Positions 7,218 to 12,923 of a DNA stretch of 12,923 nt are shown piece after piece. Position 1 is the first letter of the stretch, and the number at the start of each line of letters is the position of its first letter. Source of the stretch: Oscillospiraceae bacterium (GTDB lineage Bacteria; Bacillota; Clostridia; WRCU01); assembly GCA_009783805.1 (NCBI GenBank), contig WRCU01000015.1:1-12923 (forward strand). Reading direction: 5' to 3'. A program made the position numbers and the translations under genes. The notes under the pieces were generated by a model, which made no database searches, was not told the DNA's origin, and saw only the letters and a list, made by a program, of their open reading frames with translations.

Positions 7218-7302
7218 TCCATCCGTGCGTAGGCCAGGCAAGGATACGCCGCATAAGGCGGCTAAGCGTTACACTTACTACCCCATACCACGGGCCGTGC
7301 GT
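7200..7302 (+). repeat. Three direct copies of CCGTGCGT in the divergent promoter region
   Basis: Exact copies lie at 7200-7207, 7223-7230 and 7295-7302. The first falls between the -35 and -10 of the leftward promoter and on the predicted start of the rightward one. Copies were not noticed elsewhere in the window by eye. They are candidate operator half-sites. Confidence 0.45.
7207..7256. promoter_or_regulatory. 9 bp perfect inverted repeat, candidate operator or leader stem
   Basis: TTATGCGGC (7207-7215) and GCCGCATAA (7248-7256) are exact reverse complements, with 41 bp between arm centres, close to four helical turns. The left arm covers the -35 of the leftward promoter. In RNA the right arm could instead form a local hairpin, GCCGC (7248-7252) with GCGGC (7258-7262). 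Confidence 0.4.
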
Positions 7303-7309
7303 GACGGCC
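7293..7309 (+). promoter_or_regulatory. Hairpin just upstream of the second MFS ribosome-binding site
   Basis: GGCCGT (7293-7298) and ACGGCC (7304-7309) form a perfect 6 bp stem with a 5-base loop. It ends 9 bases before the GGGAGGT ribosome-binding site at 7319-7325 and could affect translation or transcript processing. Confidence 0.35.
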
Positions 7310-7331
7310 AGCCATGACGGGAGGTGGCCGG

Positions 7332-8606
7332 ATGCCGAAGGATGCAGGCAAGGAAAAGAACGCCGTGTTCCGCAACGCCGTCAAGGTCATAGTCATATTC
7401 GGCTTGATCTCGCTCTTCGGCGACATGGTCTATGAGTCGATGCGCGGCTCCAGCGGCCAGTACATGACTACCTTGGGCGTCGAGATGACGCAGTTCGCCT
7501 TGATCCTGGGGATCGGCGAGTTCCTGGCGTACGCCCTCCGCCTGGTCGCGGGCATCGCCTCGGACAAGTCGGGGAAGTATTGGTGGTTCATATACGCCGG
7601 ATACGGGATCCTGGTCGTCGTCCCGCTAATGGGCGTCACCACCTTCCTGCCCGCGATACTTTCCATCATGATGCTGGAGCGGATCGGCAAGGCCCTGCGT
7701 AACCCCTCAAAAGACACGATACTCTCACACGTGGCCGACAGCGCCGGCGGCAAGGTCGGCATGGGCTTCGCTTTCGGGCTGCAGGAGGCCCTCGACAAGT
7801 TCGGCGCGTTCCTGGGCCCGCTCATATTCACCGTCGTCTTCTACGTCGCCAAGAATAAAGGCGTCGAGATCGGGGTGCCGGAATACCAGATGGGATATAA
7901 GCTGCTGGCCATCCCGTTCGCGCTGCTGATGGCCGTCGTCATCATGGCTCACCGCAAGGTGAGCAAGGAACGGCTGATGGAGCCCAAGGACCCGCCGAAC
8001 GCGGCCGCGGACAAGATCAGGCCGGTCTTTTGGACGTACAACGCCTTCACGTTCCTATCGCTCATCGGGTTCGCGCAGTTCCCTTTGATCGCATACCACC
8101 TGAAGGCCGGCGGGATACTGCCCGATGAGCAGATCACGCTCTTCTACTCAATCGTCATGGCCGTGAACGCGCTGCTGGCGGTGGCGATCGGCGTCTTCTA
8201 CGATTGGGTCAAGAGGAGGACCGGCAACAAGCAGAGCGGGCTGCTCACCCTGCTGTTCATCCCCGTCGCCACCGCCGCGCTGCCTTTCCTCACGCTGGGG
8301 AGCTCCATCCCGCTCCTGCTGGTCGGCCTCTTCCTGTTCGGAGCCGTCCAGGCCGCCCATGAGACGATTATGCGCTCGGCCATAGCCGACATCACGTCGC
8401 TGCGCAAGAGGGGGACGGGCTACGGCATCTTCAACACGTCCTTCGGATGCGCCATGCTGATCGGGTCCACCGCCTTCGCGCAGGTATACAAAAACTTCGG
8501 GATCCCCACATTGCAGATAGTGCTCGTCGCGGCCCAGGCGATGGCCATGGCCTCCTTCCTCGTCATGCGCTCGCAGATCAGGAAGGTCGCTCCGAATAAG
8601 GCATGA
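7332..8606 (+). CDS. Major facilitator superfamily transporter (second, different subfamily)
   Basis: A 424-residue multi-pass carrier. GGGAGGT at 7319-7325 lies 6 bases ahead of the ATG at 7332, so I prefer it to the in-frame ATG at 7314, which would sit before this site. The N-terminus is short and basic, and helix 1 is VKVIVIFGLISLFGDM. A motif-A variant GIASDKSGK lies at 74-82. A conserved stretch ERIGKALRNPSKD is followed by GFAFGLQEALDKFGAFLGP, a pattern of an MFS subfamily spread over bacteria and archaea. A central charged loop (HRKVSKERLMEPKD) divides the two halves. It shows no close similarity to the first MFS protein. The substrate is unknown; divergence from an effector-binding gene favours efflux of a small compound. 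The gene converges on the ABC-2 permease with only 7 bp between the stops. Confidence 0.87.
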   Translation: MPKDAGKEKNAVFRNAVKVIVIFGLISLFGDMVYESMRGSSGQYMTTLGVEMTQFALILGIGEFLAYALRLVAGIASDKSGKYWWFIYAGYGILVVVPLMGVTTFLPAILSIMMLERIGKALRNPSKDTILSHVADSAGGKVGMGFAFGLQEALDKFGAFLGPLIFTVVFYVAKNKGVEIGVPEYQMGYKLLAIPFALLMAVVIMAHRKVSKERLMEPKDPPNAAADKIRPVFWTYNAFTFLSLIGFAQFPLIAYHLKAGGILPDEQITLFYSIVMAVNALLAVAIGVFYDWVKRRTGNKQSGLLTLLFIPVATAALPFLTLGSSIPLLLVGLFLFGAVQAAHETIMRSAIADITSLRKRGTGYGIFNTSFGCAMLIGSTAFAQVYKNFGIPTLQIVLVAAQAMAMASFLVMRSQIRKVAPNKA

Positions 8607-8613
8607 ATCGCCT

Positions 8614-9432
8614 TCACGCCAAGTCGCGCCTCCTCAGGATCAAGCCGGAAACGGACCCTATCGCCAGCGTCCCCACCGCGCTCGCGGCCAGGACGGTCAG
8701 CACGGTCGCCACGGTCGAGTCCAGCGTCGCGACGCTCGCGGCCGGGTACAGCATCATCCCGAAGACGAAGGTCACCACGACGGTCACCCAAAAGCTTTTC
8801 CTGAAGAACATCGCCACGGCCGCGAACAGGGAGCAGAAGACCCCCATCAGCAGCGCCTTGGATATGAGGCAGCACACCAGGCCGCCCACGTCCACGTCGA
8901 ACGCCTTGCCGGTCAGCAGTCCGGCCGCCACCGTCCCCAACAGATAGGTCAGTATCATCCCCGCGCCGCCGAAGAGCCCTATGGCCGTCTTCGATATCAC
9001 GTAGTCCGCCTTCCTAGGATGGACCGCGAATATGTTCTTGACGAAGCCCGAACCGTAGTCGTGCGCCACGAAGATCGACATGAGCACGCCGGCGAAGATG
9101 AAGAGCATGTTGATGTTCATGAACCGCCCCATGTCGATGGGACCGTCGTCCGCGTTCACCGCGTGCATAGGGTTCGCCGTCGACTCGACCATCTGCCAGG
9201 CATTCCCGTATATGGGCATCGTGATGGCCGTGATGTCCTCGGTATGGGCCGATCGGTTCGGGGGGCTCATGTCCACGCCGGAAAGCGACAGCACCATCGC
9301 GGGTATGATCGCGGCGATCGCCAGGAAGGCGAACAGGACGGGCGTGTGGAAGAGCCTGTAGAAGTCCAGCCTGAGCATGGACCCTACCCGTCTCCCGAAG
9401 GTCGGCGTCACGAAGGTCTCCGCACCGTCCAT
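8614..9432 (-). CDS. ABC-2-type transporter permease (BcrB/lantibiotic-immunity-like)
   Basis: Membrane subunit of an ABC exporter, 272 residues. Hydrophobic segments at about 32-50, 107-124, 149-171, 184-209, 214-232 and 241-265 give the six-helix ABC-2 layout, with a large loop (about 51-106) after the first helix. The motif HDYGSGFVKNIFAV, at 124-137, is the characteristic cytoplasmic segment of this permease group (compare the SSGTIKN-like motif of BcrB/YtrC-type proteins). The ATG follows the ATPase stop by 2 bp, with AAGGGG just ahead of it inside the ATPase gene, so translation is coupled. Related systems remove peptide antibiotics from the membrane or export small peptides; the actual substrate is not shown. 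Confidence 0.85.
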   Translation of the reverse strand: MDGAETFVTPTFGRRVGSMLRLDFYRLFHTPVLFAFLAIAAIIPAMVLSLSGVDMSPPNRSAHTEDITAITMPIYGNAWQMVESTANPMHAVNADDGPIDMGRFMNINMLFIFAGVLMSIFVAHDYGSGFVKNIFAVHPRKADYVISKTAIGLFGGAGMILTYLLGTVAAGLLTGKAFDVDVGGLVCCLISKALLMGVFCSLFAAVAMFFRKSFWVTVVVTFVFGMMLYPAASVATLDSTVATVLTVLAASAVGTLAIGSVSGLILRRRDLA

Positions 9433-9434
9433 GG

Positions 9435-10340
9435 CTATGCCACCCCTTTCCCGTCCGCCATTACCTTGAGGTAGTACTCTTCCAACCCGATCTTCCTATA
9501 GGCTATCTCCTTGACCCTTATGCCGTTCGCGTACAACAGCCCGCCCACTTCGGGGCTCTCCGTCTCGCCGTAGACGCGGATCCCCCCGTCCATGGCCTCG
9601 ACCTCCCCATATTTTTGCGACAGCACGCCGACGGCCCGCGCGTCGTCCTCCGTGACCACGAATACGAAGTCGCGGCACTCCTCGCCCATCTCGTCCGCGG
9701 CCATCTCCTTTATCAATGTGCCGCCCCGGATGATCCCGAAGTGCGTCGCGATCCTCGAGAGCTCGCCGAGGATGTGCGAGCTAATAAGGACGGAGACCCC
9801 ATCCTCGCGCGCCAGCCCGGTCAACGTCTCCCTCACGATCCGTATGCCGTCCGCGTCCAGCCCGTTTATCGGCTCGTCCAGCACCAAAAGCCTAGGGCGG
9901 CCGAGCAGTGCCTGCGCCACCCCGAGGCGCTGCCTCATGCCGAGGGAGCACTTGCCGAACCTGCGGTCCGCCGCGCCCGCCATGGAGACCAGCCTCAGCA
10001 CGCGCCCCACCTCCGCCCTCGGGTCGGCGAGCCCTAGGTTGAGCGCCTGCATCATCAGGTTCTGGTAGACCGTGCTGTTGGGGAAGCACCCGGGGTTCTC
10101 TATCAGCACGCCCATCCTGGACCGTACCCCAGGGTCGGAACAGTGCCTGCCGTACAGCCGGATCTCACCGCCGCTCGGCACCAACAGCCCCGCTATCAAC
10201 TTCTCGGTCGTGGACTTGCCCGACCCGTTCTCGCCTATGAACCCGTAGATCGACCCTTCCGGAACCCTCAGGTTCAGGCCCTGCACGGCGTTCACGTTCC
10301 GGAAGGCCTTCGACAGGCCTATCGTCTCTATCGCATGCAT
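9435..10340 (-). CDS. ABC transporter ATP-binding protein (BcrA-like)
   Basis: ATPase partner of the adjacent ABC-2 permease, 301 residues. It has Walker A GENGSGKST (36-44), the family's atypical signature SLGMRQR (132-138) in place of LSGGQ, Walker B LLVLDEP (151-157) with PINGLD following, and switch His189 in SSHIL. After residue 215 comes the C-terminal extension usual in this group. The ATG at 10340 is preferred over the upstream one at 10373: it follows the stop of the preceding gene by 1 bp, has GGGGGG close ahead, and gives the standard N-terminus (IETIGLSKAF). The SLGMRQR signature and the operon layout point to the BcrA/lantibiotic-immunity class of exporter. Confidence 0.93.
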   Translation of the reverse strand: MHAIETIGLSKAFRNVNAVQGLNLRVPEGSIYGFIGENGSGKSTTEKLIAGLLVPSGGEIRLYGRHCSDPGVRSRMGVLIENPGCFPNSTVYQNLMMQALNLGLADPRAEVGRVLRLVSMAGAADRRFGKCSLGMRQRLGVAQALLGRPRLLVLDEPINGLDADGIRIVRETLTGLAREDGVSVLISSHILGELSRIATHFGIIRGGTLIKEMAADEMGEECRDFVFVVTEDDARAVGVLSQKYGEVEAMDGGIRVYGETESPEVGGLLYANGIRVKEIAYRKIGLEEYYLKVMADGKGVA

Positions 10341-10341
10341 C

Positions 10342-10728
10342 CTATGCCCCCCCACATCGCATGAGCTCGTCACTCAGGCTCATTATCTGCGGCGCGAGCT
10401 TCTCCCGCCGCCGCCTCGTCACGACCGCGTAGGCAGGGTAGGCCAGCGCGACGCCCGCCATCCCCAGCAAGCCCACGGCGATGCCCACGACGTAGAGCCC
10501 CCATTCCATCACGCATGCCATACCCGTCCCCAGCAGCAGTGAGCCGACCACGCCCGTCGCGATGGACATGGCGGTCCCGGGCCTCGTCGCCTCCTTATCC
10601 AGCCTGCGCAGCCGATCCAGCTTGCTCTCCTCGTGAGGCTTGTATTTTTGCCTTATCCTCCTTACCTCCTCCTGCCTGTCCGCCGAGTAGGTGTAGCAGA
10701 AAGTCCCGTCAGCTTCCCCGTCCGCCAT
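10342..10728 (-). CDS. Small two-TM membrane protein of unknown function
   Basis: A 128-residue protein. An acidic N-terminus with FCYTYSADRQEEVRRIRQKY leads into a charged segment with KPHEESKLDRLRRLD, then two membrane helices at about 52-74 and 78-103, and a basic tail (VTRRRREKLAPQI) ending LSDELMR. I recall very similar small proteins from Clostridia, all uncharacterised. The basic residues on both sides of the helical pair suggest both ends are cytoplasmic. It is the first gene of the ABC operon; its TAG stop is one base from the ATPase start. AGGGGG precedes the ATG. A role as accessory subunit of the ABC exporter is inference from this coupling. Confidence 0.8.
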   Translation of the reverse strand: MADGEADGTFCYTYSADRQEEVRRIRQKYKPHEESKLDRLRRLDKEATRPGTAMSIATGVVGSLLLGTGMACVMEWGLYVVGIAVGLLGMAGVALAYPAYAVVTRRRREKLAPQIMSLSDELMRCGGA

Positions 10729-10748
10729 CTTCGCCGACCCCCTTGCCT

Positions 10749-10845
10749 TTTATGGGCCCATTCTGACGCCCCGGCGTTTGGGATTTGTTTATGGGATGTT
10801 TATGATATGTTAATTTAATGGGGGTAAGGCAAGCCGCTTTATGGG
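10749..10845 (+). repeat. Three TTTATGGG copies in the divergent gap
   Basis: Exact copies lie at 10749-10756, 10788-10795 (inside the promoter spacer) and 10838-10845. The spacings are 39 and 50 bp. They could be binding sites controlling the divergent ABC genes, or chance in an AT-rich stretch. Confidence 0.3.
10778..10806 (+). promoter_or_regulatory. Sigma70-type promoter of the FtsX-like permease gene
   Basis: TTGGGA (10778-10783) and TATGAT (10801-10806) are separated by exactly 17 bases, matching 4/6 and 5/6 consensus positions. It lies in the AT-rich part of the divergent gap. A start near 10813 gives a leader of about 43 bases to the ATG at 10856. Confidence 0.55.
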
Positions 10846-10855
10846 GGATCCGTGC

Positions 10856-12229
10856 ATGTACGTACTGCGCAACGCGCTACGCAACATATCGCGCAACGTC
10901 GGCAGGAACGCGCTGATGGGGGCCATCGTACTCGCCGTCATCGTGACCGCCGTGGTTTCCTTGATGATAGGCCAGGCTTCCGGCCTCATGATCGACGCGC
11001 AGAAGGCCCGGTTCGGCGTTAGGGTATACATAAACCCGGACCTCTCCAGGGTCTCCGTCATGTCCGGAAGGCAATCCGGGCAGACCGTCCCGCTCCGCGA
11101 CGTGTACGCCGCCCTCGCCGGCTCAGGGTGCCTGATGGGCGCGGACCTGGCATGCCACGTCCCCTCGGTCAGCGACTCGCTCAGGGGCCTGGGCGAAGGG
11201 CCCGTCGGCGGGGCGGTGCCGTTCTCGCCCGACGGCGACAACTCGGGGAGGTTCCCGACGATGAACGTCAAGGGCTACACGGACGCCCAAAGCCTCGACG
11301 ACTTCCGCGACGGCATGCGCGGGCTGGCGGCCGGCGCCTTCCCCCTCGGGGACGGCGAATGCATCGTCAGCGAGGACTTCGCCGAGCTGAACGGCCTGGC
11401 CGTGGGCGACGTGATCGAGGTCAGCCAGGGCATGGTCGCCCATAACCCCTTGTCGCTCCTGGTCGTGGGCGTCTACTACGACTTCACCGCCAACATGTTC
11501 GGGGCCGCGGCCGAGGCGCCCGCCGCGATAAACGTCCGCAACGACATAATCACGACCTACGGGACCGCCTTCGCATACGGCAAGACGGACCCCCGCGTCG
11601 ATACGGCCGCGTACACCCTGAGGGATCCCGGGCTCCTGCCCGAGTTCGAGGCCGAGGCGCGCGCGGCGGGCCTCTCCTACGACTATAAGGTCACGACCGA
11701 CGAGGAGGCCTATAAGAGGGCCGTCGGCCCATTGGAAGGCATGAGGGGCATATCGGCGGCGTTCATGGTCACGGTGCTCATACTGGGGAGCCTTATAATC
11801 GCCCTGCTCGCCACACTCTCCATACGGGAGCGCAGGTATGAGGTGGGCGTGCTGCGCGCCATGGGCATGAGGCGGCGCACGGTCGCCTACGGACTGGTCT
11901 TGGAGAGCCTCGCGGTGACCTTGGCATGCCTCCTGATCGGCCTGGGGGTCGGCGCGGCGGTAGCCCAGCCGGTGACGGACATGCTATTGGAAGGGCAGGC
12001 CGCGGCGGCCGATACCGCCGCCGAGCCCGGCGCCGGCATGTACTACGCGGGGACGCAGGGCGCCGGCGCGGGCGCGGAGCCGGTCTCGTCCATGGACGTC
12101 AGCCTGAGCCTCGGCGTCGTGGCGATGATAGCCTCGGTCTCCGTCATGCTCGTCCTCGTCTCCAGCGCGGCCGGCATATTGCGCCTGACCAAGTACGAGC
12201 CCATAAAGCTGCTGACCGATAGGGGTTAG
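10856..12229 (+). CDS. FtsX/MacB-type ABC transporter permease
   Basis: Membrane protein of 457 residues from the ATG at 10856. I prefer this start to the ATG at 10841 because GGGGGAT sits just ahead and the protein then begins MYVLRNALRNISRN, the usual opening of this family. Helix 1 is at about 19-40. Residues about 41-295 form the external MacB-like core domain (for example GECIVSEDFAELNGLAVGD, typical of the family). The FtsX domain follows, with helices at about 300-322, 345-372 and 415-441 and the cytoplasmic RERRYEVGVLRAMGMR motif at 324-339. The loop between the last two helices holds a low-complexity Ala/Gly/Pro stretch (381-412). The end KYEPIKLLTDRG is standard. Relatives pair with a LolD-like ATPase and serve in antimicrobial-peptide sensing or lipoprotein/peptide export, but no such ATPase is beside it here. 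Confidence 0.88.
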   Translation: MYVLRNALRNISRNVGRNALMGAIVLAVIVTAVVSLMIGQASGLMIDAQKARFGVRVYINPDLSRVSVMSGRQSGQTVPLRDVYAALAGSGCLMGADLACHVPSVSDSLRGLGEGPVGGAVPFSPDGDNSGRFPTMNVKGYTDAQSLDDFRDGMRGLAAGAFPLGDGECIVSEDFAELNGLAVGDVIEVSQGMVAHNPLSLLVVGVYYDFTANMFGAAAEAPAAINVRNDIITTYGTAFAYGKTDPRVDTAAYTLRDPGLLPEFEAEARAAGLSYDYKVTTDEEAYKRAVGPLEGMRGISAAFMVTVLILGSLIIALLATLSIRERRYEVGVLRAMGMRRRTVAYGLVLESLAVTLACLLIGLGVGAAVAQPVTDMLLEGQAAAADTAAEPGAGMYYAGTQGAGAGAEPVSSMDVSLSLGVVAMIASVSVMLVLVSSAAGILRLTKYEPIKLLTDRG

Positions 12230-12294
12230 GCGACGCTTAGGCTGAACCTTTCGCCGAACGTCGGCCCGCCGATGCGCAACCCGCGCGGACGCGC

Positions 12295-12923
12295 TCAGGA
12301 GGGCTTCGCGATGGCCCGGCCCGCCGCCTTTTTAAGGACCAAGGCGGCCAGGTTGCCGAACGCCTCCCTATGGTCCCCCTCTATGTAGTAGCTCCTCCCC
12401 CCGTCCGCCACCGTGCGCGCCAGGATCGTCTTCCATGGGCGGTAGTAATAGTACGGGCTCGATTTTGGGGGCTCGCGCCGGTAGTCGGCGCCCGAAAGCG
12501 GATGCATGTCGAAGACGGCCGTGGTGAACCGCGCTATGCGCCTCCCTTCCCGATGGGCCGCATTGCGCGCCATGGCGAGGCACTTGAGGTACACCTCCGG
12601 CCCGGTCACGGCCGACCCGACGTTCAGGAACGCGCCCCCTTCCAAGCCCTCCAGGCTCCTGGCGTATATGAGGAAGTCGTCGGCCGAGGCCTTGCCCATC
12701 GCCGCGCCGTCGAAGCCGGGATGCTGGTGGACTATGTCATTGCCTATCCCCACATGCACCGTGACCGGCACGCCCAGCCTATACCCGGCCGCCAGGACGC
12801 TGACGTCGGAATGCGGGAACCCGTTTTCGGCTATGTACCTGCCTACGGCCTCCCCATAGCCCAACCCGTCCCTCACGCCCTCGGCCACGGCCTCGTTCAG
12901 CCTGCCCGTCTCCTCCCAGAGCC
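12295..12923 (-). CDS. Conserved uncharacterised protein with GIGNDIVHxHP motif, C-terminal part (5' end beyond window)
   Basis: The frame is open from the TGA at 12295 to the right edge (208 residues seen). The GTG at 12888 could be read as a start, but in-frame sequence upstream of it (LWEETGRLNEA) looks like normal protein, so the gene very probably continues beyond the window. Visible motifs are GFPHSDVSVLAAGYRLGVPV, then VHVGIGNDIVHQHPGFDG (about residues 55-72), then LEGGAFLNVGSAVTGPEVYLK (about 93-113), and near the end YIEGDHREAFGNL. I recall a bacterial family with GIGTDIIHMHP, GGVYLNVGSAV and PEVFLK motifs whose function is not established and which is sometimes labelled deoxyhypusine-synthase-like. 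I cannot confirm that label. Alternating strands and helices with no membrane segment suggest a cytosolic Rossmann-like enzyme. It converges on the FtsX-type permease with a 65 bp gap. Confidence 0.6.
   Translation of the reverse strand, partial: LWEETGRLNEAVAEGVRDGLGYGEAVGRYIAENGFPHSDVSVLAAGYRLGVPVTVHVGIGNDIVHQHPGFDGAAMGKASADDFLIYARSLEGLEGGAFLNVGSAVTGPEVYLKCLAMARNAAHREGRRIARFTTAVFDMHPLSGADYRREPPKSSPYYYYRPWKTILARTVADGGRSYYIEGDHREAFGNLAALVLKKAAGRAIAKPS

Noticed and set aside
7057..7317. Short plus-strand frames across the GyrI-like gene start and the divergent gap
   Set aside because: They cross the promoters and the opposite gene, have no suitable ribosome-binding site and resemble nothing known.
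12253..12265. Small hairpin GCCGA-ACG-TCGGC between the FtsX-type permease and the last gene as a terminator
   Set aside because: Only five pairs and no T-run on either side; such stems are common by chance at this GC content.
1..12923. Origin from a gut methanogen (Methanomassiliicoccales), suggested by GC-rich DNA with ATA/AGG codons and TATA-like boxes
   Set aside because: Five of 13 genes end in TAG, which pyrrolysine-using members of that group tend to avoid, and spaced -35/-10 elements plus Clostridia-like proteins fit a bacterium better. It is not fully excluded.
1..12923. CRISPR array, tRNA/rRNA gene, transposase or phage genes
   Set aside because: No regularly spaced repeats, cloverleaf sequence or transposase/integrase motifs were seen on either strand.

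Overview
The window is a gene-dense 12.9 kb stretch of high-GC DNA holding 13 protein genes, two of them cut by the window edges. It reads as bacterial. Several starts have clear Shine-Dalgarno sequences, and sigma70-type promoter elements occur in the two AT-richer gaps. Arg AGG and Ile ATA codons are frequent despite the high GC. The stops are eight TGA, five TAG and no TAA. From memory of the protein families, the content (a peptide transporter with an enlarged DppC, bcrAB-like ABC genes, a MacB/FtsX-type permease, a small Clostridia-like two-TM protein) resembles anaerobic, probably gut-associated Firmicutes-like bacteria. The phylum cannot be fixed from the sequence alone. No tRNA, rRNA, CRISPR array or insertion sequence was seen.

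Left part (1-5153, plus strand): a dipeptide/oligopeptide ABC importer, dppB (C-terminal part), dppC, dppD and dppF, followed closely by a cytosolic SGNH/sialate-acetylesterase-like hydrolase. No substrate-binding protein is in the window. The DppC permease is about 570 residues instead of about 300, because some 270 residues, built of four roughly 60-residue repeats, sit between its first membrane helix and the transport domain.

Middle part (5363-8606): two unrelated MFS transporters flank a stand-alone GyrI-like effector-binding protein on the opposite strand. The effector-binding gene and the second transporter diverge from a 182 bp gap with overlapping opposed promoters, three copies of an 8-mer, a 9 bp inverted repeat and a hairpin ahead of the ribosome-binding site. 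It looks like a small-molecule-responsive efflux locus, but the DNA-binding regulator is not visible.

Right part: a tightly packed minus-strand operon (10728 to 8614) encodes a small two-TM protein, an ABC ATPase and an ABC-2 permease, with gene junctions of 1-2 bp. It diverges from a plus-strand FtsX/MacB-type permease (10856-12229) that has no partner ATPase here. At the right edge is the C-terminal part of a conserved uncharacterised protein on the minus strand. The whole region is dominated by transport: peptide uptake, two MFS carriers and two different ABC export-type systems.
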